DNA from: Stramentimicrobium sp964433555
Lineage (GTDB): Bacteria > Atribacterota > Phoenicimicrobiia > Phoenicimicrobiales > Stramentimicrobiaceae
DNA: 35,750 bases
Assembly: GCA_964433555.1 (NCBI GenBank)
Contig: CAYSRG010000022.1
Span: forward strand, 1-35,750
Direction: 5' to 3'
Part shown: piece by piece, positions 25,927 to 34,932 of the stretch
How the letters are laid out: each line of letters starts with the position of its first letter
How positions within the stretch are numbered: the stretch's first letter is position 1
Position numbers and translations under genes: made by a program
Notes under the pieces: model-generated
Told to the model about the DNA's origin: nothing
What the model saw: the letters and a program-made list of their open reading frames with translations, nothing else
The model's database searches: none

Positions 25927-26853
25927 CTATATCCTAGGAAAAGCCTTAAAATATTCTTCTTTAATCCACTTTCTACTCACATGAGTATAAATCTGAGTTG
26001 TTGAAATATCTGAATGCCCTAGCATCTCCTGTACTGTTCTTAAGTCTGCTCCATTCTCAATTAAATGAGTAGCCAGGGTATGCCTTAATGTATGTGGGGT
26101 TACTTTCTTTCTAATTCCCGATTTTCTGGCATAATTCTTTATTAAATAGAAAATAGCCTGGCGAGTGATGGGCTTACCATTATTATTTAAAAACAATCTA
26201 TTTGAATCCTCTTTTTTTATTAATTTTGGTCTAATTAATTGAAGATAACCAGTTAAGATACTTTGTGCTCTATCGGTAAAGGGAATCCACCTTTCCTTAT
26301 TTCCCTTACCAATACATTTTAGTAATTGATGATCCAGATTAATATCATTTCTTTTAAGTGCTATTAATTCTGTAACCCTCATCCCAGTTGCATACAAAAG
26401 TTCAATGATAGCCTGATCTCTCTTTCCTAACAATCCTGTAAAATTTCTTTCAGCTAAAAGCTTATCTAATTCTTTTAAATTTAAGGCCTCAGGTAATTTT
26501 TTTTGTAATCTAGGAAATTCAATAAATCTAGTTAAATCATTCCGTATATACCCTTCAGAAAGTAAAAAACGATAAAACATTTTCAAAGCAATTAAATTAC
26601 GGAAAATAGAATTAACAGATAAATTAATCTGATATAAATAATGATAGTATTGCGAAACAATATCTTTATTCACGTTCTGAAAAGATAGCTGTTTTTTATT
26701 TACTATAAATTCATGGTACTTTATCAAATCAAAACGATAGGAAATAATGGTATTAGATGATAATCCTCTTTCTAGTGTTAGATATTCCAAAAAAGATTCT
26801 ATTAAATCCTTTTGTTGATTATTTTTATCAGTATTCAAAATTCTTTCATTCAT
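25927..26853 (-). CDS. xerD: Tyrosine site-specific recombinase XerD-like
   Basis: XerC/XerD recombinases resolve chromosome dimers at dif. The 308 residues have an N-terminal SAM-like core-binding domain (to about 110) and a catalytic domain with all active residues: Arg159 (ATGMRVTEL), Lys183 (IGKGNKER), His254 and Arg257 (HTLRHTLATHL), His280 (LGHSDISTTQ) and the nucleophile Tyr289 (IYTHVS). It is placed as in the Bacillus xerD-punA neighbourhood, with no phage or integron genes nearby, which favours a housekeeping role over an integrase. A dif site is not identified in this window. Confidence 0.9.
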   Translation of the reverse strand: MNERILNTDKNNQQKDLIESFLEYLTLERGLSSNTIISYRFDLIKYHEFIVNKKQLSFQNVNKDIVSQYYHYLYQINLSVNSIFRNLIALKMFYRFLLSEGYIRNDLTRFIEFPRLQKKLPEALNLKELDKLLAERNFTGLLGKRDQAIIELLYATGMRVTELIALKRNDINLDHQLLKCIGKGNKERWIPFTDRAQSILTGYLQLIRPKLIKKEDSNRLFLNNNGKPITRQAIFYLIKNYARKSGIRKKVTPHTLRHTLATHLIENGADLRTVQEMLGHSDISTTQIYTHVSRKWIKEEYFKAFPRI

Positions 26854-26885
26854 TTATAATCTTTTTATATTCATGTTATTAAAAA

Positions 26886-28370
26886 TTAATAGATTATCTC
26901 TGTATCTGGATGAATTACTTGTATCCAGACATTTCCAGGTTGAATTGCCAGTCTGTTTCCCTCTTTATTAAAAAAGTATGTTTTAGAACTTAATGTTTCC
27001 TTAGACCAGGTAATCTCTTCTGATTTACCATTATAAATAATTAATCCAGTTCCAGTACCAATAAAATCGATAGCTAGTCTACCTTCAGCATCTAATATCT
27101 TTTTATCACTATGTTGAATAATAATATTTTTAGCCTGTAGTTGCCTACCAGTTTCAATATCAACATGAGGCTCTTCATTTATAAATCTAACATATCTTTG
27201 TATTTCAGGGATATATTTATAACTAACAGCATAATTAACATTATATTTAATATCTATCTTATTAACTTCTTTCCCGGTAAGTTTTTCATTTGAATCAATT
27301 TCAAATTGGTAATCACCTTTATTTACCATTTCAATATAACCCAATCTTTTGGCTTCTTCTCTAAGTCGTTCAGTGGAAGAATAAAGATTATGAGGAGGTT
27401 TACGTTCCTGAATTCTCCAAAAAGGCTGAAAATGAACTAATTCATTGATATCATCTATTCTTTCTTCTCTTATAAATATTGCCGCATCAGGACTTTCTCC
27501 AGCGTGTACATAAATGGCATTATGCTCAAGGGTTTTAGTAATAAAATATGGCCTAGCGCTTCGGATAGGCCCAACTTTATCAGCTTCTTGTGTGGCAAAA
27601 ATAGCTAAAAAACGTGTGATTCCACCTTCTGCAAGTACTTCATAGACAATATTTGCATTTTCTAATCCACTTTGCGGCCTAGAATCCCTGGCATTATCAA
27701 TCATAATCGCCAGTGCTCTTTTGCCAAAAGGAGATTCTTTTTCTACTGTTTTTGGTAAAGTACTTAATTCTCCAGGAGTTACCATTGTCCCATAGGTAGA
27801 TTCAATACGTTCTCTTCCTTCTAAACCTAACTTAGCTTGAATTTCAAATTCTCCTTCTTCTAATACTTCTCCCTCAATTTCCCTTCTACTAGCAATACTA
27901 GGACTCAATTCCCTTACTGCTATTTGCACATCATGCCTTAAAGATATTTCTTCCTTAATCGGTGCTATTTCTTCCCTAGCTTGAATATCAATCTCTGGCA
28001 TTTTTACTTCAACCCTAGGACTGCTTTCTTCTTGTATTTCCTGTCTTTCCACCATTGGCTGAGTCTCAATTTCCCGTATTTTGGCTGGTTCAGGTAATGA
28101 GGGCTCTACTCTCGGTCTAACGCTTATCTCTGCTATTGGTTCTTCTCTAGTAATCTCAGGTCTAACAGTAGTAGGATTTTGAATGGAAGGTAGCTCTACT
28201 AAAGTAACCATTATCATTTCTTCTATTTCTGTAATATCTATAAAATCAAAAGATATAAAATTATTAAAAGCTAGAATGAATAAAATATTTAGAATTAATG
28301 AAATTAAAAATGAACGTCCTAAAAAACTCTTTGAACGTTGTTTTCTTCTTTCTGATCTATATCCTACCAT
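26886..28370 (-). CDS. TonB-like N-terminus fused to a DUF3048 (YerB-like) domain
   Basis: A 494-residue protein of three parts. Residues 1-60 have a basic start, one transmembrane helix (SFLISLILNILFILAF) and then IMVTLVELP, closely resembling the TonB N-terminus and its exit motif. Residues about 60-210 are a Pro-, Glu- and Arg-rich linker (PEITREEPIAEISVRPRVEP), like TonB's periplasm-spanning region. Residues about 217-490 are a DUF3048 domain plus C-terminal part: AIMIDNARDSRPQSGL, EVLAEGGITRFLAIF and GPIRSARPYF. DUF3048 proteins are usually lipoproteins, but there is no lipobox here. TonB's own C-terminal receptor-binding domain is absent. Genes for ExbB and ExbD lie directly upstream, so it probably replaces TonB as the motor's output. 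The role of DUF3048 is unknown. Confidence 0.85.
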   Translation of the reverse strand: MVGYRSERRKQRSKSFLGRSFLISLILNILFILAFNNFISFDFIDITEIEEMIMVTLVELPSIQNPTTVRPEITREEPIAEISVRPRVEPSLPEPAKIREIETQPMVERQEIQEESSPRVEVKMPEIDIQAREEIAPIKEEISLRHDVQIAVRELSPSIASRREIEGEVLEEGEFEIQAKLGLEGRERIESTYGTMVTPGELSTLPKTVEKESPFGKRALAIMIDNARDSRPQSGLENANIVYEVLAEGGITRFLAIFATQEADKVGPIRSARPYFITKTLEHNAIYVHAGESPDAAIFIREERIDDINELVHFQPFWRIQERKPPHNLYSSTERLREEAKRLGYIEMVNKGDYQFEIDSNEKLTGKEVNKIDIKYNVNYAVSYKYIPEIQRYVRFINEEPHVDIETGRQLQAKNIIIQHSDKKILDAEGRLAIDFIGTGTGLIIYNGKSEEITWSKETLSSKTYFFNKEGNRLAIQPGNVWIQVIHPDTEIIY

Positions 28371-28411
28371 TATTTTTATTAATCACCTTATTTAAATTTT
28401 ATCTTTCCTGA

Positions 28412-28819
28412 TTACTCTTCTCTTGGTTTAGTAGCAATGGCAATCCTTTCTACTCCACCTTGCTTTATAAGGTCCATAACTCTAACAACTTTGCCATGAG
28501 TAATATTTTGATCTGCCTCTAAAACAACCAGAGATTTAGGGCTATCTCCAATTTCTTCTTTCACTCTCTCAGTTAAACTATTTGGATCAATTAATCGATT
28601 ATTAACGTAAATTACATTATTCTCAGTAATAGTAACAACTACATTCCTTTGCTCATTTACAGCTGCAAAATCACCACTGGGTAAATCGACTTTAACTCCA
28701 CTTTCTACATTTATAAATGTGGTAGTTAACATAAAAAAGATAAGTAGCAAAAATACTACATCAATCAATGGAGTTAAATCAAATTTAAGATTCTTATTAT
28801 TGGGATGATAAAATTTCAT
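28412..28819 (-). CDS. exbD: ExbD/TolR family motor protein
   Basis: A 135-residue single-pass protein: a short cytoplasmic N-terminus, one transmembrane helix (LIDVVFLLLIFFMLTTTF) carrying the proton-relay Asp20 in the LTPLIDVVF motif, and a periplasmic domain. ExbD/TolR dimers sit inside the ExbB/TolQ ring and use the proton-motive force. The C-terminal region HGKVVRVMDLIKQGGVERIAIATKP matches the family. It overlaps the 3' end of the ExbB gene by 23 bp and is followed by the TonB-like fusion gene after 41 bp. This order matches exbB-exbD-tonB operons. Confidence 0.94.
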   Translation of the reverse strand: MKFYHPNNKNLKFDLTPLIDVVFLLLIFFMLTTTFINVESGVKVDLPSGDFAAVNEQRNVVVTITENNVIYVNNRLIDPNSLTERVKEEIGDSPKSLVVLEADQNITHGKVVRVMDLIKQGGVERIAIATKPREE

Positions 28820-29450
28820 CTATTTTCACTTCCTCCTCGTTAACTTCCTTCTTAATAGATAATAATTCTAAAATCTCTATGCTAGTTGCTTCCATTTCTT
28901 TTATCTGTCTATCTACTCTATTTACCAGATAATTATAAGCAACGATAGTAGGTATAGCTACTGAAAGTCCAAAAGCTGTAGTTAATAAAGCTTCTGAAAT
29001 TGCTCCCGCTAGAGCTTCGGGATTCCCAACACCCATTGATGAAATTACTTGGAATCCTTTTATCATACCAAAAACAGTACCCAATAAACCCAGGAGAGGA
29101 GCAATATTTCCTACAGTAGCCAATACCGGTAAATTTTTTTCTAGAATTGATATTTCCTGATTAGCAGTATCTTCTATTGTTTCTTTTATCTCTCCTCTTG
29201 AGCTACCATATTTTAATAAAGCTGATAAAATTATTTGGGATATGGGGGAATAGTTTTTACGACAGGCAGTAATTGCAAAATTAATATTTCCTTTTCTAAT
29301 TAAATCACTGATACGACTACTAAATTTTCTGGTAGAAGTTTTAATACTTTTTAAATAAAACATCCTCTCAAAGAAAATTGCAATGGCTAGCAAGGAACAG
29401 AAAAATATGGGGTACATCAAAAATCCGCCTTTATTAAATAATTCAAACAT
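28797..29450 (-). CDS. exbB: MotA/TolQ/ExbB proton channel family protein
   Basis: This 217-residue cytoplasmic-membrane protein has three transmembrane segments: one near the N-terminus (YPIFFCSLLAIAIFFERMFY), then a large cytoplasmic domain, then a pair at about 110-185. The family signature APLLGLLGTVFGMIKGF and the channel-lining AISEALLTTAFGLSVAIP are intact. With ExbD it forms a proton-driven motor that normally powers TonB or TolA. AGGAGG lies 10 nt before the ATG. It follows the giant TPR gene by 127 bp and overlaps the ExbD gene. TolQ, ExbB and AglQ-type members cannot be told apart from sequence alone. Confidence 0.94.
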   Translation of the reverse strand: MFELFNKGGFLMYPIFFCSLLAIAIFFERMFYLKSIKTSTRKFSSRISDLIRKGNINFAITACRKNYSPISQIILSALLKYGSSRGEIKETIEDTANQEISILEKNLPVLATVGNIAPLLGLLGTVFGMIKGFQVISSMGVGNPEALAGAISEALLTTAFGLSVAIPTIVAYNYLVNRVDRQIKEMEATSIEILELLSIKKEVNEEEVKIDEILSSQ

Positions 29451-29577
29451 TACTAAGTTGCCTCCTCCAAAGTTATAAAATATCTTTACCTTTCTGTTAT
29501 ATTATCTATTTATTAATATGCTTATATAATTAAGTTATAAAATCTATCTTGCCTACGTTTTCTGTATAAACAAATTT

Positions 29578-32500
29578 CTACTTTTCTTCCGCTAATTCCA
29601 ATTGTCTTTTTACAGTATCAGCATAAGAAGTATCTGAACAATTCTTCATAATCATTTCATACCTTTCTTTAGCTTGAGACTGATATCCCAAGTCTTCCAG
29701 ACAAATTGAAGTTATATATAAAATGTCACAGACAAACGCACCTGTAGGTATATTATCCAGGTATCTATCCCCAACCTGTAAAGCTTTCTCATATTCTCCT
29801 TTTTTAAAGTAACTCAAGCAAAGACCATACAATGATCCAGGTAGATATTGGCTATCTGGAAATTGATCAATTAATCTTTCAAAATTTATAATACTATCTA
29901 TCCATTTTTCTTCTTCCAAACTAATTTGAGCTACAATATAAAGTGCTTCTTCGTAAAATTTACTACCTGTATAAATTTTTAAGAAATCCTGCAATTTAAT
30001 TATCGACTCATTATTATTTTTTTCTAGAAAATATGTCTTCCCTATTAGAAAATTGCTCTCTTCTGTAAACTGACTATCAGGATAATTCCTAATAAGCTCA
30101 TTAAATGATTCTATAGCCCTTGAGTAGTCTTTTATATTTAAATAACTCCAGCTCACACTATATTTTGCATGTGCTGCCAAAGAATGTGAACTATAATATT
30201 TTAGAAATTCTTGATAATGTTGAATTGCCTCGGAATATTTTCCCTGTTTATAGCAGGTTTCACCAACCATATATAGAGATCTCATGGCTATTTCGTTACC
30301 AGCAAAATAATCCACACTCTGGAAATATTCTTCTGCTTTCAAGTAATTTTCTAAACGATAGAAGCTGAGTCCTTGCCAATATATAATTTCTTGCCTCATC
30401 TTTTCCTGAGTAATCATACTTTCTATTTCTTGAAATAAATTAATAGCTTCCTGATATTCACTCTTTTCATATTTAGATTTGGCCATTGAAAATAATCCTT
30501 CTATAGATAGAGAATCATCTGGATATTGGTTATAGAATTCCCAATAAAGATCAAGTAACCTTTCTTCATTATTCATTTTGCTTACTGCGTCAATTTTAAG
30601 TTCTAACGCTTCTTTACTGTCTAAATCATCTAAAATTGTTAGTACCTCCTGATACTGACCTAAATGATAATAGCTCTGAGCAAGTTCCAGGGAAACTATT
30701 TTAGATAATTCTCCATCAGAAAACTGATGTAATGCTCTCTCAAAAAAAAGTATTGCTTTACTATCTTCTCCTTTTCTAGAATAAGCTAAACCTAAATCGA
30801 ATAATGCCCTTTCCAACATATCGATATCCTTGGTTTTCTCTATCAAATTGCTATTAATATCTATCACCCTATCATATTCTTTTTGTTCCAACAGAACTCT
30901 CGCTAAAAGATACGATGCCTCCTCTTTAATCTGACTTTCTTTTTTTACTAGTTCCTCTAATATTTTTCTAGCTTCTTGATAATTTCCTTCTCTAAATAAT
31001 GCATAACTGTAATAATATCTGGTTTCATCTATTAATTCAAAACTAGGTTTATTATTTATAATATCTGCAAAATAAACTTTGGCTTTATCATAAATGCTTT
31101 CCCAGAAGTAGGACTGACCTAAAATATATTTAATTTCAAATTTATCAAACTCTACTAAAGAATCAACTGATAATAAATTTTCATAAAGATTGATGGTTTG
31201 AGTATATTTTTTTTGCTGAAAATAAATATTTCCTAACTTATAAATCCCTTCTTGATACAGTGTACTTCTAGAATAATTTTTTACCAATAATTCCAGTGAT
31301 ATTTCTGCTTCTGCGTAATCTCCCAACAAATAACTACACCAACCATTACCTAATAAAGCATTTTCATAATATATAGAATCGATATAATTATTTATTATGT
31401 ATTTATAATGTTGATTTGCTTCGTTATATCTACCCAAGTTATATAATGTTTCTGCTATCAGAAATCTAGCTTCTAATAAATCTGGATTTACTTCCAGAAC
31501 TTCATTCAATTTATCAAGTGCCATTTCATAATTACCTAAAGAATAAAAATTATAAGCTAATTGATAGTATTCTTTTTCCCAATCAATATCAAAAACCTTA
31601 TCTCCACCTATTATTTCTCTTTCTGCCAGATATTCATCCATTTGTTTTAAATGATAATAAGTGCGCATCAAATAAATCCTGGTTTTCTCAAAATTTGGAT
31701 TCTTTTGAGCAGATTCTTTAAACCGAAGTAATGCCTCTTCATATTCACCAGAAATATAGTGTTGATAACCCTGGTTAAATGCCCAAACTGCTTCCCTACC
31801 AAATTCTTTTTCTTCCATTGCTTTATTTAGATATATTCTTGCATTACTATCAAAGGGATCTAATCTGACAGCTTCTTCTAAATATCTAATCGAATTTACT
31901 AGATCTCCAGCATGATAATAACTTAATCCCAGAAAATATTTCGCTTCTTTAAAGTCTTGATTAAGATTTATGGCTTTTGTTAATAGACTAATAGCATCAA
32001 ACCATTTCTTATTACTATAGGCATTATATCCAGTGACGTATAATTCATATGCTTCCTTGCCATATATTTCAGCTTGTTGGTACTGTCTAAAAAACCATTC
32101 AATGTCTTGATTTCCTGTCTCAATTTTTTTTATTTCCTCTGCTTGTTCTAGAGCTTTAGAAATTTGGCCAGTATCATAATAAAGCCGCATTAAAAATATT
32201 CTGGCTTTAACATTATTTACTTGATAGAATATAGCATCTTCTGAATATTCTAGAGCAGAAGTAATGTCATTTTGCTCATATTTAGAATACGCTAACCGAT
32301 AGAAAGCTTCTGATAACCTTTGATAACTTACTTTAATATTGGTATTATTCTTAGCAATTTCAATAAACTTCTCAAGACTAGTAATTTCTCGGAAAGTCCA
32401 TTTAGTCCTTTCGTATATTTGAGATAATAGATAATAGGCTTCCGCAAAATACGGATCTTCTGAAACAGCTTTTTCACCATAATTTATTGCTTTTGTCCAG

Positions 32501-33210
32501 AGAGGTTTACTTGGAAAGTCTACACCTTGATATTCTGCTATAGCCTTATTTTTATATTCTATGGACTGATAGTAATTCCTTAATGCTATCAAAGATGAAG
32601 AAATATTTTTTTTCAGATTAATATCCAGTTCATCATCAATTAATACCTTGGTTTCCTGTAAAATAGTTCTTGCAATATTTTCTTTTAAATAGAATAAATC
32701 TTCTGTTATTACTGTGATCTCTTTAAACTCAAATAGTTCATCAAGCTGAGCTTGATACATAATTAAGTTGAAGCTAAGAAATTCTTTCTGTTTCAGGGAA
32801 AAAGATGCAGTAAATATCAGATCTGACTTTAATAAATTACTTAAAGAACGAAACAAATTTAAATCTCTTGTTTCTGCCAGTCTATAATAGGATTCAATAT
32901 CTGTATCTGTTAGTTTTTCAATTTCCTCTATGGGAACATAGTTAATTTTTTCTGATTGAGAGAAAGTTTGACATAACATATCAGGAAACCCCTTTTCTAA
33001 CCACTCCCAATCTTGACTACCCGTTAAGTTATTAAAATAATATACTGCAAATTTTTTACTTTCCAAAGCAATAGAAAATGTGGTAAAAATAGTACAAAAA
33101 AGAATTATTAACAAAATTAAATAAAATACATAGGGTATTAACAATCTCTTACTCTTAACCATATCTTTCTGTAAATAATCATATTTCTTGTGTAGGCCTA
33201 TAAAAAACAT
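29578..33210 (-). CDS. Large membrane-anchored TPR superhelix protein
   Basis: A protein of about 1,210 residues. One transmembrane segment near the N-terminus (LLIPYVFYLILLIILFCTIF) is a signal-anchor that would put the rest outside the cytoplasm. A globular domain of about 170 residues follows, beginning FAVYYFNNLTGSQDWEWLEKG, reminiscent of the FlgO/TolB-like N-terminal fold. From about residue 240 to the end there are roughly twenty tetratricopeptide repeats, such as YYHAGDLVNSIRYLEEAVRL and SWSYLNIKDYSRAIESFNEL. No enzymatic motif is visible. The likely start is ATG (33208-33210), 5 nt after GAAGG; an in-frame GTG four codons earlier lacks a ribosome-binding site. It precedes the ExbB-ExbD-TonB-like genes and may be their periplasmic partner. 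Confidence 0.82.
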   Translation of the reverse strand: MFFIGLHKKYDYLQKDMVKSKRLLIPYVFYLILLIILFCTIFTTFSIALESKKFAVYYFNNLTGSQDWEWLEKGFPDMLCQTFSQSEKINYVPIEEIEKLTDTDIESYYRLAETRDLNLFRSLSNLLKSDLIFTASFSLKQKEFLSFNLIMYQAQLDELFEFKEITVITEDLFYLKENIARTILQETKVLIDDELDINLKKNISSSLIALRNYYQSIEYKNKAIAEYQGVDFPSKPLWTKAINYGEKAVSEDPYFAEAYYLLSQIYERTKWTFREITSLEKFIEIAKNNTNIKVSYQRLSEAFYRLAYSKYEQNDITSALEYSEDAIFYQVNNVKARIFLMRLYYDTGQISKALEQAEEIKKIETGNQDIEWFFRQYQQAEIYGKEAYELYVTGYNAYSNKKWFDAISLLTKAINLNQDFKEAKYFLGLSYYHAGDLVNSIRYLEEAVRLDPFDSNARIYLNKAMEEKEFGREAVWAFNQGYQHYISGEYEEALLRFKESAQKNPNFEKTRIYLMRTYYHLKQMDEYLAEREIIGGDKVFDIDWEKEYYQLAYNFYSLGNYEMALDKLNEVLEVNPDLLEARFLIAETLYNLGRYNEANQHYKYIINNYIDSIYYENALLGNGWCSYLLGDYAEAEISLELLVKNYSRSTLYQEGIYKLGNIYFQQKKYTQTINLYENLLSVDSLVEFDKFEIKYILGQSYFWESIYDKAKVYFADIINNKPSFELIDETRYYYSYALFREGNYQEARKILEELVKKESQIKEEASYLLARVLLEQKEYDRVIDINSNLIEKTKDIDMLERALFDLGLAYSRKGEDSKAILFFERALHQFSDGELSKIVSLELAQSYYHLGQYQEVLTILDDLDSKEALELKIDAVSKMNNEERLLDLYWEFYNQYPDDSLSIEGLFSMAKSKYEKSEYQEAINLFQEIESMITQEKMRQEIIYWQGLSFYRLENYLKAEEYFQSVDYFAGNEIAMRSLYMVGETCYKQGKYSEAIQHYQEFLKYYSSHSLAAHAKYSVSWSYLNIKDYSRAIESFNELIRNYPDSQFTEESNFLIGKTYFLEKNNNESIIKLQDFLKIYTGSKFYEEALYIVAQISLEEEKWIDSIINFERLIDQFPDSQYLPGSLYGLCLSYFKKGEYEKALQVGDRYLDNIPTGAFVCDILYITSICLEDLGYQSQAKERYEMIMKNCSDTSYADTVKRQLELAEEK

Positions 33211-33403
33211 CCTTACCTTCACCGATCAAATAATAAAATAGAACCATTATTTTTAAATTATTAATTATAATTATGATAAGTAGCTTTGAGAATCTTTATC
33301 CAACTATTCCATTGCTAATTTCTGGATTTTTCTTTTTCATATTTTAATAAATCTTTTTTACTGATTTACCATTTTTCTTGTTTTACATAATATCATAACT
33401 TGC

Positions 33404-34681
33404 CTAAGAAAAAAAGTAAAATTCCTTTTCGCCAATTCTTACTATGTCTCCATCTCGAGCCCCTTTTTGTTTTAGTACTTTCTCAATTCCTAAACCTTTT
33501 AATTTCTCCTGCAAATATTTTAATGCCTGAGGATTAGCTACATCATATTGATAAACTAATTTACTTATTTTTTCTCCTTCTATCACAAACTTCTTCCCTT
33601 CTCTCCTGATAATAAAGGCGGGTTTATATTCATAATGTGCGATCTTGTTTTGTGGAAGAAAAACAGATTGGAACTCCTTTTTTTTAACAAGATTAATGTT
33701 TTTAAATATTTGATTAATCAATTCTTGTACGCCTTTACCGGTAACAGCTGAAATAAAAAAAATGTTTTTACCTTTTTTAGAAAAAATATTTCTTATTTCC
33801 TCTATCTTTTTTTCCACTTCTAGTAAGTCACATTTATTAATTACAATTAATTCCTTTTTATTTTTCAAGCTTTGTGAAAACTGCTTCAATTCATTTTTTA
33901 TGGTAGTATAATCTTCCATTATGTTTTTTTCAGATATTTTTGACCCATCAATCATATGAACAAGAACTTTAGTTCTTTCAATATGCTTTAAAAAACGAAT
34001 CCCCAATCCTGCTCCTTGATGAGCTCCTTCAATCAATCCTGGAATATCAACAAGAATGAACTGATTATATCTATCAACATATACTATACCCAAATAAGGT
34101 TCAATGGTTGTAAAGGGGTAATCTGCGATTTTAGGTTTAGCTGCAGATACTCTAGATAAGAGGGTTGATTTACCGACATTAGGGAATCCTATTAAAGCAG
34201 CATCAGCAATTAATTTCAAGTTTAATTTAATAGTTCTTTCTTCTCCAAATTCTCCTTTCTGGGCAAACCGGGGTGATTGAATAATTGAATTTCTAAAACG
34301 ATAATTACCTTTCCCACCTGATCCGCCATGGGCAACACAAACTCTTCCCCCAGGCTCAGATAAATCGGCAATAATATTGTGGTCTTTCATATCCTCCACA
34401 ACGGTTCCCATCGGTACTATTAAAATTAAATCTCTACCATTTTTACCATTCTTTTTACGACCACTTCCTCCTTCCCCATTTTCTGCTTTTTGATGGGGAT
34501 TCCTTTTATATTCAATTAAGGTTTTTATTTGCGAATCAACTTGAACAAATACATTTCCTCCTCTTCCTCCATCACCACCATCAGGACCACCTCTTGGTAT
34601 AAACCGTTCTCTTCGAAAACTAACGCAACCATCACCACCCTTTCCAGCTTTAACATTTATTATTACTTCATCAATAAACAT
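33404..34681 (-). CDS. obgE: Obg GTPase involved in 50S ribosome assembly
   Basis: Obg family GTPase needed for late 50S maturation and stress responses. The 425 residues show the glycine-rich Obg fold (residues 1-158; GGPDGGDGGRGGNVFV), the G domain with P-loop GFPNVGKST (165-173), switch I TTIEP (191-195), DIPG (212-215) and NKCDLLE. A C-terminal OCT domain follows (about 345-425), as in Firmicutes-type Obg. AAGGG lies 7 nt before the ATG. It is downstream of rplU and rpmA but separated by a strong terminator. The promoter in the 34682-34885 gap is not clear. Confidence 0.96.
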   Translation of the reverse strand: MFIDEVIINVKAGKGGDGCVSFRRERFIPRGGPDGGDGGRGGNVFVQVDSQIKTLIEYKRNPHQKAENGEGGSGRKKNGKNGRDLILIVPMGTVVEDMKDHNIIADLSEPGGRVCVAHGGSGGKGNYRFRNSIIQSPRFAQKGEFGEERTIKLNLKLIADAALIGFPNVGKSTLLSRVSAAKPKIADYPFTTIEPYLGIVYVDRYNQFILVDIPGLIEGAHQGAGLGIRFLKHIERTKVLVHMIDGSKISEKNIMEDYTTIKNELKQFSQSLKNKKELIVINKCDLLEVEKKIEEIRNIFSKKGKNIFFISAVTGKGVQELINQIFKNINLVKKKEFQSVFLPQNKIAHYEYKPAFIIRREGKKFVIEGEKISKLVYQYDVANPQALKYLQEKLKGLGIEKVLKQKGARDGDIVRIGEKEFYFFS

Positions 34682-34885
34682 GGATTTACCCTTTTTAGGT
34701 TATTTTACTTTTTATTTATATTTATATATTTTTTAACCATAAAGCCTTGCATAATTCAAAATTAGTTTTAATCTTCAATAATCTTTTTTTAATTATTACT
34801 AATTAATAGTGTTGTATTATTATTTTTTTCTCTAACATTTCTTTATTCTATAAATAAATTAATAGCTACTAAGGTATTAATTAAT

Positions 34886-34924
34886 AAAAAACCCCTGAGT
34901 TATGTTGAAACTCAGGGGTTTTTT
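34886..34924 (-). terminator. Rho-independent terminator after rpmA
   Basis: A near-perfect hairpin with ACCCCTGAGT paired to ACTCAGGGGT across a 9-nt loop, flanked by A and T tracts that lengthen the stem to about 15 bp and provide the U tail. It begins about 8 bp past the rpmA stop. The symmetry means it could also act on the plus strand, but no plus-strand gene is present. Confidence 0.95.
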
Positions 34925-34932
34925 ATAATGTG

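Noticed and set aside
25927..26853. The tyrosine recombinase as an integrase of a mobile element
   Set aside because: It has the XerD length and layout, sits in a conserved housekeeping neighbourhood, and no attachment repeats, phage or transposon genes are nearby.
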